DNA of 6,029 nucleotides from Acetobacteraceae bacterium (GCA_003164305.1 PLSZ01000392.1:1-6029), one strand, 5' to 3'; positions 1-5,724 are shown, counted from the stretch's first letter. Numbers and translations: made by a program. Notes: generated by a model not told the origin, from the letters alone.

Positions 1-1
1 A

Positions 2-17
2 GCGTCCTCACGGACGC
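2..17. repeat. Short perfect hairpin next to palindromic repeat
   Basis: Arms gcgtcc (2-7) and ggacgc (12-17) pair perfectly around a 4-nt loop. It lies 4 nt before the larger palindrome at 21-47, so it may be the left half of a composite extragenic repeat or part of a terminator for a gene outside the window. Its role cannot be decided from this end fragment. Confidence 0.45.
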
Positions 18-20
18 ACT

Positions 21-47
21 CATCCTCGGGCTCGACCCGAGGATCGG
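21..47. repeat. Palindromic extragenic repeat, copy 1
   Basis: Arms atcctcggg (22-30) and cccgaggat (36-44) form a perfect 9-bp stem around the loop ctcga. The whole 27-nt block is identical, in the same orientation, to 5977-6003. GC-rich palindromes with a CTCGACCC- or CTTGACCC-like centre are common dispersed intergenic repeats in alphaproteobacteria (general knowledge). The block could also act as a transcription terminator for a gene to the left. No open frame crosses it convincingly. Confidence 0.8.
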
Positions 48-302
48 TCGCCGCGCACCCGTCAGAAAATGCGGGACTATTCAAGGTTGTGCGGGGCTTG
101 AATGATTCTCCGGCCAGGCCGCAGGATGACGAATTGGGGAGGCCGATCGGCAAAATGAGAACTGCTGACGGGCGTCAGAGGCCGATTTGTTGGGAGTTTG
201 GGAGGTCGGGAGAATGGGCGGTGTCGGGACCCAGCCCAGAGGAAAAGCGGCGGCCGGAGGAACGGGTGGACAGGGCGCGGGGATTGCTGGCACGGTCGCG
301 GG
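48..302. other. Non-coding stretch upstream of the trmO-like gene
   Basis: I see no convincing gene in these 255 bases. Short frames exist on both strands, but their translations are Arg/Gly/Pro-rich and resemble no family. Small dyads are present: the palindrome gccgatcggc (142-151) and ctgac/gtcag around gggc (165-178). The promoter of the following gene presumably lies here, but I cannot pick out convincing -35 and -10 boxes. Confidence 0.5.
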
Positions 303-305
303 ATG

Positions 306-773
306 ATGCCAGAGCATGACACCGACCTGCGCGCGGGAGAGGTGGCGGTTCCGTCGCCGCAGACGTTCGATGCGGGGGTGTATTTTATTGGCGTCATTCA
401 TACGCCGTGGAAAACGCGCGGCGAGTGCGCTCGGCGTGGCAGCCCGGATGGTCCGGTTTGCACGATCGTCGTCGATGAGCGGTGGCGTGAGGCGCTGACG
501 GGCCTGGTCGCGCCGCGGCGAATTCAGGTGCTGTACTGGATGCACCGGGCGCGGCGCGATCTGGTGCTGCAAACGCCGATCCGCACCGGCACGACACTCG
601 GATCGTTCGCGTTGCGGTCGCCGGTGCGGCCGAACCCGATCGCGTCCTCGTTCGTCGATCTGGTGGCGATCGAGGGCGGGACGCTGTCGGTGCGTGGCCT
701 CGACTGCATGGATGGCACACCGGTGTTGGACCTGAAACCGGATCACGCGCCGGGCGCTTCGACGCCGGGGTGA
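306..773 (+). CDS. trmO: TrmO/TsaA-type tRNA m6t6A37 methyltransferase (compact form)
   Basis: The 155-residue product matches the TsaA/YaeB (UPF0066) family. Its members use S-adenosylmethionine to N6-methylate threonylcarbamoyladenosine at position 37 of certain cytosolic tRNAs. Visible landmarks in order are the opening strand FIGVIHTPW (27-35), the hallmark RSPVRPNPI (104-112), and LDCMDGTPVLDLKP (132-145). The family's central 'W-x-x-H' region appears as VLYWMH (75-80). E. coli TrmO is about 235 residues; this protein ends right after the barrel domain and lacks the C-terminal extension. The frame stays open upstream to a TTG at 198, but that extension is Arg/Gly-rich with no family character. 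The ATG pair at 303/306 is therefore the best start, although no clear Shine-Dalgarno sequence precedes it. The serine hydrolase follows 61 bp downstream. The family call is firm; the exact tRNA substrate and start are less certain. Confidence 0.85.
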   Translation: MPEHDTDLRAGEVAVPSPQTFDAGVYFIGVIHTPWKTRGECARRGSPDGPVCTIVVDERWREALTGLVAPRRIQVLYWMHRARRDLVLQTPIRTGTTLGSFALRSPVRPNPIASSFVDLVAIEGGTLSVRGLDCMDGTPVLDLKPDHAPGASTPG

Positions 774-783
774 CGGAGGGCCT

Positions 784-831
784 ATGACGGGCGGGCTTGC
801 TCCCACCGGCCACGGCCGCGACAATGCGTGA
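784..831 (+). other. 15-codon ORF, possible leader peptide or interrupted N-terminus
   Basis: ATG at 784 follows ggaggg (775-780) closely. It opens a 15-codon frame (MTGGLAPTGHGRDNA) that ends at TGA 829-831. This is the same frame as the serine hydrolase, whose ATG (835) comes one codon after the stop. The Shine-Dalgarno-like sequence here is better than anything directly before 835. It may be a translated leader coupling ribosomes to the hydrolase, a remnant of a longer N-terminus cut by a nonsense change, or chance. I do not claim that the peptide is functional. Confidence 0.3.
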
Positions 832-834
832 CAA

Positions 835-1968
835 ATGACAAAGCTTCCTCGCCGCGCGATGCTCGGCCTGGCTCTGGGTGGCGCGCCTGATATCGCCCGC
901 GCCGAACTTTCGCACGAACCCGAAGGCAGCGCCACGGAGCGCGCCGCGATGGCGTCCGCGGCGAACGGGTTCATGAGCTGTTACGCGGTTCCCGGCTTGT
1001 CGGTCGCCATCGCCCGCTCGGGACGGCTGGTGTACGTGGAAGCGTTCGGCCAGGCAGACCGCGCGGACGGGGAGACGCTGACGCCGGCGCACCGGTTCCG
1101 GATCGCCAGCGTCAGCAAGCCGGTTACCTCGGTCGCGATTTTCACGTTGATCGAAACTGGCGGGTTGCGGCTGGGGGATCTCGTGTTTGGGCCCGGCGGC
1201 GTACTTGGCGTGGATTACGGGGCGCCGCCCTATGCCCCTTACATCGATCGCGTCACCGTCGAGCACTTGCTGACCCACACCGGCGGCGGCTGGCGCAACG
1301 ACAACCGCGATCCGATGTTTCTCAACCCGCGCATGACCCACGCGGAACTGATCGCCTGGACGCTGCGGACCATGCCTCTGGAGACCGCGCCGGGCACCGC
1401 GTTCGCGTATTCGAATTTCGGGTATTGCCTGCTCGGGCGGGTGATCGAGAAACTGACCGGGCAACGTTACGAAGCGTTCGTGCGCGACACGATCCTGCGG
1501 CGCTGCGGTATCGAGGACATGCGGGTCGGCGGCGATACGCTCGCGGAACGGCTGCCGCGGGAGGTGCGATATCACGGGCAGAACGACGAGGATCCGTATG
1601 GCATGAATGTGCGGCGGATGGACTCACATGGCGGCTGGGTTGGGTCGCCGACCGATCTTGTGCGATTCGCGACACATTTCGACGGCTTCCGCACGACGCC
1701 GAATTTGCTGTCGCCGGAAACGCTGCAGACGATGATCACGCCGTCGGCGGCCAATGGCCGCTATGCCAAGGGATGGGCGGTGAATTCGTACGGCAACTGG
1801 TGGCACACCGGCAGCCTGCCGGGGACCGCCACGATCATCGTGCGGACCCATGGCGATTTCTGTTGGGCGGTGTTCACCAATACGCGGCGGCCCAGGTCGG
1901 CGATGGATGGCGACCTGGACCGGCTGATCTGGACCATGGTGCGTGAGGTGCGCGACTGGAGCGCGTGA
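835..1968 (+). CDS. Serine hydrolase, beta-lactamase/PBP fold (class C-like)
   Basis: The 377-residue protein carries the catalytic signature of the beta-lactamase-related serine hydrolases (EstB, D-aminopeptidase, AmpC-like). S-V-S-K at 92-95 supplies nucleophile Ser92 and general base Lys95. Y-S-N (192-194) is the second motif, and H-T-G (324-326) replaces the KTG of true beta-lactamases. LLTHTGG (145-151) is also typical of the family. The N-terminus MTKLPRRAMLGLALGG...ARA looks like a short Tat-type signal: twin Arg at 6-7 and a possible A-x-A cleavage at 21-23. The hydrophobic core is brief and broken by Pro and Asp, so export is likely but not certain. The HTG motif and general make-up point to an esterase, peptidase or amidase rather than a drug-hydrolysing lactamase; the substrate is unknown. 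ATG 835 is the first start after the in-frame TGA at 829, and its ribosome binding site is poor. It lies 61 bp after the trmO-like gene and may share its transcript. Confidence 0.88.
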   Translation: MTKLPRRAMLGLALGGAPDIARAELSHEPEGSATERAAMASAANGFMSCYAVPGLSVAIARSGRLVYVEAFGQADRADGETLTPAHRFRIASVSKPVTSVAIFTLIETGGLRLGDLVFGPGGVLGVDYGAPPYAPYIDRVTVEHLLTHTGGGWRNDNRDPMFLNPRMTHAELIAWTLRTMPLETAPGTAFAYSNFGYCLLGRVIEKLTGQRYEAFVRDTILRRCGIEDMRVGGDTLAERLPREVRYHGQNDEDPYGMNVRRMDSHGGWVGSPTDLVRFATHFDGFRTTPNLLSPETLQTMITPSAANGRYAKGWAVNSYGNWWHTGSLPGTATIIVRTHGDFCWAVFTNTRRPRSAMDGDLDRLIWTMVREVRDWSA

Positions 1969-1969
1969 T

Positions 1970-2012
1970 CCAGGCCCGGCCTCACGGTGTCGCGATCGAG
2001 AGGCCGGCCTGG
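1970..2012. terminator. Hairpin between convergent genes, probable bidirectional terminator
   Basis: The left arm ccaggcccggcctc (1970-1983) pairs with gaggccggcctgg (2000-2012), leaving one bulged C and a 16-nt loop. It begins 2 nt after the hydrolase stop codon and lies 28 nt from the stop of the opposing His-rich gene, so it could end both transcripts. There is no T-run on either strand, so it would be a non-canonical GC-only terminator. A second pairing, cacggtg (1983-1989) with caccgtg (2029-2035), overlaps and could compete with it. Confidence 0.6.
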
Positions 2013-2040
2013 GCGTCACGCCGGAGGGCACCGTGAAGCG

Positions 2041-2739
2041 TCACACGGTCAGCGCGTGCATCATGTTGGCGCCGCTGTCGCCGCCGTAGGCCTGCATCGC
2101 CTGCACGATATCGGAGGCGAACAGCTGCGAGACGGCCTGGTCGTCCGCGCTCGACGCGCTGCTTGTGGCCGAGGCCGTGGGTGACGTCGCGGAGGCGGCG
2201 GCGCTGGCACCGCTCGCTTCACTACCGCCGCCGTGATGGTGGTGGTGATGGTGATGCTCGGTCTGGCCCGTGGAACCGGTGGCGGTGTTGGCGGCGGGAT
2301 CCGTTGGGCTGGCGCTGGCGGTTTGCGCGTTGGGGGTTTGCGTGCCTGCCGACGTGCTGGCCTGGAGGTCGCTCATCAGGGTGTTCAGATCGTTGGCGAC
2401 CTGCTGTTCCGGCGTCAGGGATGTCGTGCCGGCCGTCGCGCTGGTGGTGCCGGTGGTGCCGGTGGTGCCAGTGGCCGAGGTCGCGGCGGAGGTGCCTTGC
2501 GCCTGGATCAGCATCGCCTGGATGTCGGACGCCAGCGCCTGGAACGGATTGGCGGGCGCCGAAGCGGTGCTGGTGCTGGCGCTCTGATCGGACCAGGGGC
2601 CGGTTGGCACCACCGGGCCGAATCCCCCCTGGGTGGCGCCGTTCGTGGAGCTGGCGCCCCCGGACCCGGATTGCGAGGAAACGGATGGGTCCCACGGGTT
2701 GGTGGCCCAGGGATTAGATTGGACGGTGCCTATGGACAT
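2041..2739 (-). CDS. His-rich, Ala/Ser/Thr-rich low-complexity protein
   Basis: I do not recognise a named family. The 232-residue product has eight consecutive His (162-169) followed by GGG. It contains 13 acidic residues (10 Asp, 3 Glu) and no Lys, Arg or Cys, so it should be strongly acidic above the pKa of His. Three short segments resemble each other and look helical: LASDIQAML (69-77), VANDLNTLM (114-122) and FASDIVQAM (207-215). They are joined by linkers made almost wholly of Ala, Ser, Thr and Gly, including three Gly-Thr-Thr units (91-99). The N-terminus has NPW twice (9-11, 14-16) and GPW (47-49). No signal peptide or membrane segment is visible. ATG 2739 is chosen because AAGGAG lies 8 nt upstream and a sigma-54 promoter fits just before it; the frame extends further upstream, but across that promoter. 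Metal (Ni, Zn or Cu) binding by the His run is plausible but unproven. Unaided export, as for other Cys-free acidic proteins, is an inference. Confidence 0.8.
   Translation of the reverse strand: MSIGTVQSNPWATNPWDPSVSSQSGSGGASSTNGATQGGFGPVVPTGPWSDQSASTSTASAPANPFQALASDIQAMLIQAQGTSAATSATGTTGTTGTTSATAGTTSLTPEQQVANDLNTLMSDLQASTSAGTQTPNAQTASASPTDPAANTATGSTGQTEHHHHHHHHGGGSEASGASAAASATSPTASATSSASSADDQAVSQLFASDIVQAMQAYGGDSGANMMHALTV
2233..2256 (-). repeat. Eight-histidine codon run
   Basis: Eight consecutive CAC/CAT codons read on the - strand (gtg/atg triplets on +) inside the low-complexity gene. The mixed codons suggest that the run is kept as a protein feature rather than being a fresh triplet expansion. 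Confidence 0.9.
2443..2469 (-). repeat. Three tandem 9-bp units encoding Gly-Thr-Thr
   Basis: The + strand unit ggtggtgcc occurs three times head to tail (2443-2451, 2452-2460, 2461-2469) without mismatch. On the coding - strand it gives GTTGTTGTT in the Ser/Thr-rich linker. Identical units imply recent expansion or slippage and a possible length polymorphism between strains. Confidence 0.9.
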
Positions 2740-2746
2740 AACGGAG

Positions 2747-2752
2747 GCTCCT
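2747..2752 (-). promoter_or_regulatory. Ribosome binding site of the His-rich gene
   Basis: On the - strand AAGGAG is followed after 7-8 nt by ATG at 2739. It fixes the start of the His-rich protein at MSIGTV and rules out the longer upstream reading. Confidence 0.7.
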
Positions 2753-2772
2753 TGTGGTGTTGGCAGGTTGGC

Positions 2773-2789
2773 TGCAACCGGTGTGCCAG
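2773..2789 (-). promoter_or_regulatory. Sigma-54 (RpoN) promoter of the His-rich gene
   Basis: Read on the - strand, C-TGGCAC (2789-2783), five bases (ACCGG) and TTGCA (2777-2773) match the RpoN consensus YTGGCACG-N4-TTGCW. Only the G after TGGCAC differs. The GG and GC cores are separated by the required 10 nt. Transcription would start near 2762, leaving a leader of about 23 nt that holds AAGGAG and leads into ATG 2739. That good geometry is strong support. RpoN promoters need an ATP-dependent enhancer-binding activator; none is encoded in this window. Confidence 0.72.
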
Positions 2790-2861
2790 CCTCGGAGCTT
2801 GGGAAAGCCGCCGGTTTCGGGCTTCTCGCCCCGGCGGATCTTGCCCATCGACGCGATTGGA

Positions 2862-2878
2862 CCGGCAGGAGATGCCGG
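2862..2878. promoter_or_regulatory. Dyad CCGGCA-N5-TGCCGG, candidate activator site
   Basis: Two perfect 6-bp arms (2862-2867 and 2873-2878) flank ggaga. The centre is roughly 108 bp upstream of the predicted sigma-54 start, within the usual range for an enhancer-binding protein. In such GC-rich sequence a 6-bp dyad can also arise by chance. Confidence 0.35.
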
Positions 2879-2908
2879 CCTGGTACCGGCGATCGTTGAA
2901 GCGGGAGG

Positions 2909-2931
2909 CATGACGTTCCGCCCACGTCATG
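2909..2931. promoter_or_regulatory. Dyad CATGACGT-N7-ACGTCATG, candidate upstream activating sequence
   Basis: The 8-bp arms (2909-2916 and 2924-2931) are perfectly inverted around tccgccc. The centre is about 158 bp upstream of the predicted sigma-54 start. An 8-bp perfect dyad with mixed base composition is less likely to be chance than the other GC-only dyads here. It could be the binding site of the RpoN activator or another regulator. A weaker stem (tggctcgg/ccgggcca, 2930-2949, one G-T pair) follows directly. Confidence 0.45.
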
Positions 2932-2976
2932 GCTCGGCCGGACCGGGCCATCGCTTTCTCAATCGCGTTGATGCCG

Positions 2977-3007
2977 ATGACCCGGCCTAAACACCAGGCC
3001 GGGTCAT
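2977..3007. terminator. Perfect 12-bp stem hairpin after the glycosyltransferase gene
   Basis: Arms atgacccggcct (2977-2988) and aggccgggtcat (2996-3007) pair perfectly around a 7-nt loop. It lies 13 nt beyond the glycosyltransferase stop codon (3021-3023, - strand). No T-run follows, so it would be a GC-type terminator or an mRNA 3'-end stabiliser. It separates the acetyltransferase-glycosyltransferase unit from the sigma-54-driven His-rich gene. Confidence 0.72.
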
Positions 3008-3020
3008 GACGGTTGTCGTG

Positions 3021-5231
3021 TCAACCTGACCGAGCGGCGCCCTGAATGTCCGCCACCGCCCGCGCCAGAAACGATTCCAGCGCGCGGATATAGCCGGTGT
3101 CACGGAACGCCCGGTGCTTTCGCCTCGCCACCGACCAGCGCACCTCGGCGCGCCAGGTGTCGTCCAGGCCGAGGCGCGCGGCGATCGAAACGTAGTCGTC
3201 CAGGGAGGCGGCGATGGTGTGCTCGCAGCCGATGCGGCACAGGATCGCGGCGGTGTGACGGCCGCGCATCAAGGGGCCCGGCCAGGTGACGATGGCGGGG
3301 TCTCGGGCGAGACAATCCAGCGTGGAACGGCCGCCGGACCAGCCGGGGGTGTCGAGAACGGCGTCCGCCAGGCCCACCGCGGCGACGAAGCGCTGCTGCG
3401 GCATGGGCGGGAGGATGACGCAGTAACGGTCCGCGTCCAGTCCGAAGGCGGCGAATTCCCGGGTCAGGCGCGCGCGAAAGGCAGCGGTGACGGCGGCGCT
3501 TTTGGCGAAGGCGATGAAGACGAACTGGCACGGCCCGACGGCGGCGGCAATGCGGGGAAAAAGGCTGTCATACTCGGGGAGGTATTTATACAGGGCCTGG
3601 CCGGACCAGTAGACCGGGACGTCCGGGTTCAGGCCCAGGGTGGCCCGGCGCGGCGTCGGAGCGGGCGTTTCGTCGGGCGTGTAGTGCAGGCCGAGGCCGG
3701 GCAGGCGTACCAGATGCTCGGTGTAGTGGAGATCTCCGTCGCCGGGCTCCATCAACTCCGAGGACAGGAAATGGTCGATGGTGGGCATGCCGGTGGTTTC
3801 GGGATGGCCCCAGGTGACGCACTGCACGGGTGCGAGGCGTTGCGCGGCCAGCCGGCCGCAGACCGGGTCCATGCCGATCTCGGGATACAGCAGGATATGC
3901 GGGGCGATGGCCTCGACCGCCTGACGCCAGGCCTCGACGGAGCGTGGGCCGGAGATGAAGCTGTCGCATAGGGCGGTGGCCCGGGCGGTGTCGGCGTCGT
4001 GGATGTGGCCAGTGTGGACGCCGATGACCTCGAAGCGATCGCGGTCGAGTTGGGTCAGCCAGCCGTCGAGAAACAGCCGGAAGATCGTGTGATCGTGGAA
4101 GTAACCGCTGACGACCCCCAGCCGGATGCGCTTTGACGCGGGGGGGCGCGGGCGTGGGGTTGGCGCGGCCAACAGGCGGCAGACGAGGCCGCCATAGACC
4201 GACTGCGCGGCGCGGTCGTTTTGGCCCTGATACGGCAGGAAGAACGGCTGCGAGGTGCCGATCGCGGCCGCCACGGCGCGCGCGATGTCCGGTGTTCCCG
4301 CGGCGTTGGCCAGGTCGTTCAGGGCGGCGAGGTAGTCCGCCCGGCGGTCGGCGGCCTCGGGCTGGGTTTGGTAGAGGATGGGCAGGCGGCCCATGCAGAA
4401 CGCCAACCGGGCGGCGCCGTGCGAGGGATCGGCGGCGAGGGCGGCCGCGTGGCAGGCGACCGCGGCATCCGTTTGGCCGTCTCCGGCCAGCAGGCAACCG
4501 AGGTTGTAGTGGGCGTCGGCACAGTTCGGATCGAGGCGGATGGCCTGGCGGTAGTGCTCCGCGGCCTGGTCCGGGCGGCCGGATTCCTGGAGGGCGACGC
4601 CGAGGTTGCTCCAGCTTCGGGTGTCGGCGGGAGATAGCCTCAGCGCTTCGGTCAGGCGGGCTTCCGCTTCGCGCCAGCGGGCCCGGGTGATCAGCCAGCG
4701 GCCAAAGTTGGCGATGGCGTCGGCGTATCCGGGGCGCAACGCGATGGCCCGGAGGAACTCCGCTTCGGGGTCGGCGCCGAGATCGGCCAGGGTGCCGGCG
4801 AGGTTGTACCAGATTTCCGCGGTGTCCGGCGCCAACTCGGCGGCGCGGCGATAGGCCTCGACCGCGGCGGCGTGTTGGCCCAAAGCGCGCAGCGTGGTGG
4901 CGAGGTTGTTGTGGATCGGCGCGGAATCCGGGCGCAGTTCGGAGGCGGCGCGGAATTCTCCTAGCGCGTCGGTGTGCAAGCCCAGACCGCGATACGCCAG
5001 CGCGAGGCTGTTGTGGTGCGGCGCGCGGCCGGGCGTCCGTGCGATGGCGCGTTGGATCAGGCGCGCACCGGTCGCGGGATCGCCGTTGCCGGCCAGGATG
5101 AGGCCCAGAAGATGCAGACTTTCGGCATGGTCAGGGTCGCTGGTGAGGATGTCCCGGTAGCGATGTTCCGCCTCGTCCAGCCGCCCGGCTTCGTGATGCG
5201 CGAGGGCGACGGCGAAGCGGTCATCCGTCAT
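3021..5231 (-). CDS. TPR protein with SPINDLY/OGT-type glycosyltransferase domain (GT41)
   Basis: The 736-residue protein is a cytosolic O-glycosyltransferase of the SPINDLY/O-GlcNAc transferase class, which transfers a sugar from a nucleotide donor to Ser/Thr of proteins. Residues 6-275 hold eight TPRs: 6-39, 40-73, 74-107, 108-141, 142-173 (only 32 residues), 174-207, 208-241 and 242-275. The catalytic region runs from about 368 to 725. RLGVVSGYFHDH (370-381) places His381 at the OGT active-site histidine. PVQCVTWGHPETTGMPTIDHFLS (468-490) and QALYKYLPEY (545-554) follow; Lys549 matches the UDP-binding lysine. DTPGWSGGRSTLD (627-639) and GPLMRGRHTAAIL (652-664) complete the C-terminal lobe. 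There is no signal peptide or membrane segment. Its start overlaps the acetyltransferase stop by 11 nt and has no good ribosome binding site, which suggests translational coupling. Donor sugar (GlcNAc or fucose) and target are unknown; relatives modify flagellins or other surface proteins (general knowledge). Family call firm. Confidence 0.92.
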   Translation of the reverse strand: MTDDRFAVALAHHEAGRLDEAEHRYRDILTSDPDHAESLHLLGLILAGNGDPATGARLIQRAIARTPGRAPHHNSLALAYRGLGLHTDALGEFRAASELRPDSAPIHNNLATTLRALGQHAAAVEAYRRAAELAPDTAEIWYNLAGTLADLGADPEAEFLRAIALRPGYADAIANFGRWLITRARWREAEARLTEALRLSPADTRSWSNLGVALQESGRPDQAAEHYRQAIRLDPNCADAHYNLGCLLAGDGQTDAAVACHAAALAADPSHGAARLAFCMGRLPILYQTQPEAADRRADYLAALNDLANAAGTPDIARAVAAAIGTSQPFFLPYQGQNDRAAQSVYGGLVCRLLAAPTPRPRPPASKRIRLGVVSGYFHDHTIFRLFLDGWLTQLDRDRFEVIGVHTGHIHDADTARATALCDSFISGPRSVEAWRQAVEAIAPHILLYPEIGMDPVCGRLAAQRLAPVQCVTWGHPETTGMPTIDHFLSSELMEPGDGDLHYTEHLVRLPGLGLHYTPDETPAPTPRRATLGLNPDVPVYWSGQALYKYLPEYDSLFPRIAAAVGPCQFVFIAFAKSAAVTAAFRARLTREFAAFGLDADRYCVILPPMPQQRFVAAVGLADAVLDTPGWSGGRSTLDCLARDPAIVTWPGPLMRGRHTAAILCRIGCEHTIAASLDDYVSIAARLGLDDTWRAEVRWSVARRKHRAFRDTGYIRALESFLARAVADIQGAARSG

Positions 5232-5724
5232 CGAACGGTTTACGCAGGAACAGGCACCGATGGCCCGGCGGGAAGTTCGGTTGCACCCCGAACACGGTGA
5301 ACCCCAGGCTCTCGTAAAACGGCTGGGCCTGGAAGCCGAAGGTATCGACCTGCATACCGATACAGCCTCGGGTCCTGGCTTCGGTTTCGGCGGCCTGGAT
5401 CAAGGAAGCGCCGATGCCGCGGCGGCGTAGCGTCTCGGGCACGAACAACATGCTGATGACGAGCCAGGAGTAGATGGTGCCGCCCCACAAGCCGCCGATG
5501 GTGGTGTCCGCGCCGTCGCGCAGCAGCACGGCCAGGGGTACGTATTTCGCTGGGCCGGCGGTTGGCGTGTTGAACTGATCGAGGCCCTGAAACAGCACGC
5601 GGAAGTCGTCCACCGTGGGCGCGTCAGTCACGGTCAGGGATGGGCTGGGCCAGCTTGTGTTGGCTGGCAGGCCGGGAAAGAGGGGCGATGGGGCGGGCAT
5701 CGCGGGAGATTGAGGGGAAGACAT
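5221..5724 (-). CDS. GNAT-family N-acetyltransferase
   Basis: From ATG 5724 the product has 167 residues, typical for a GNAT enzyme that moves the acetyl group of acetyl-CoA to an amine. Strand 4 and motif A read LVISMLFVPETLRRRGIGASL (88-108), with the acetyl-CoA pyrophosphate loop R-R-R-G-I-G at 100-105. FYESLGF (136-142) is motif B, followed by a last strand CLFLRKPF (157-164). Residues 1-29 are a Pro/Ser-rich leader outside the fold. The start is uncertain: ATG 5724, ATG 5700 (159 residues) and an upstream GTG at 5817 are in frame, and none has a strong Shine-Dalgarno sequence. The 3' end overlaps the glycosyltransferase gene by 11 nt, so the two are probably co-translated. The substrate is not evident; a link to protein or sugar modification is only suggested by the neighbour. 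Confidence 0.85.
   Translation of the reverse strand: MSSPQSPAMPAPSPLFPGLPANTSWPSPSLTVTDAPTVDDFRVLFQGLDQFNTPTAGPAKYVPLAVLLRDGADTTIGGLWGGTIYSWLVISMLFVPETLRRRGIGASLIQAAETEARTRGCIGMQVDTFGFQAQPFYESLGFTVFGVQPNFPPGHRCLFLRKPFDDG

Noticed and set aside
89..319. 76-codon + strand frame upstream of the trmO-like gene
   Set aside because: It has no family resemblance and a biased Arg/Gly/Glu content, and it overlaps the better-supported start region of the methyltransferase.
81..974. 297-codon open frame on the - strand
   Set aside because: It lies antisense to the trmO-like and hydrolase genes. Its translation is Arg/Pro/His-rich without domain character, a typical GC-rich shadow frame.
394..1575. 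393-codon open frame on the - strand, longer than the hydrolase itself
   Set aside because: The + strand frames carry clear catalytic motifs (SVSK, YSN, HTG; RSPVRPNPI), whereas this frame is Arg/Ala/Pro/His-rich with no motif.
835..1968. Calling the hydrolase an antibiotic-resistance beta-lactamase
   Set aside because: HTG replaces KTG and there are no class-specific residues that I can recognise; the broader serine hydrolase family is the safer call.
2233..2256. The His8 run as an engineered affinity tag
   Set aside because: It is internal, uses mixed His codons, and sits in native low-complexity sequence behind a natural promoter, with no vector sequence nearby.
2761..2776. Second GG-N10-GC pair on the + strand (TGGCAG-N5-CTGCA)
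   Set aside because: It is a weaker match overlapping the - strand promoter, with no + strand gene downstream to use it.
2233..2913. Gly/Ala-rich 226-codon + strand frame opposite the His-rich gene
   Set aside because: It is the complement of Ala/Ser/Thr repeats. The opposite strand has the RBS, promoter and coherent helical segments.
2740..2925. 62-codon N-terminal extension of the His-rich protein
   Set aside because: It would place the sigma-54 promoter and AAGGAG inside the coding sequence, and the extension is Arg/Pro-rich, unlike the Lys/Arg-free body.
3114..3971. 285-codon + strand frame inside the glycosyltransferase gene
   Set aside because: Gly/Val/Ala-rich shadow of the GT41 catalytic region, with no domain signature.
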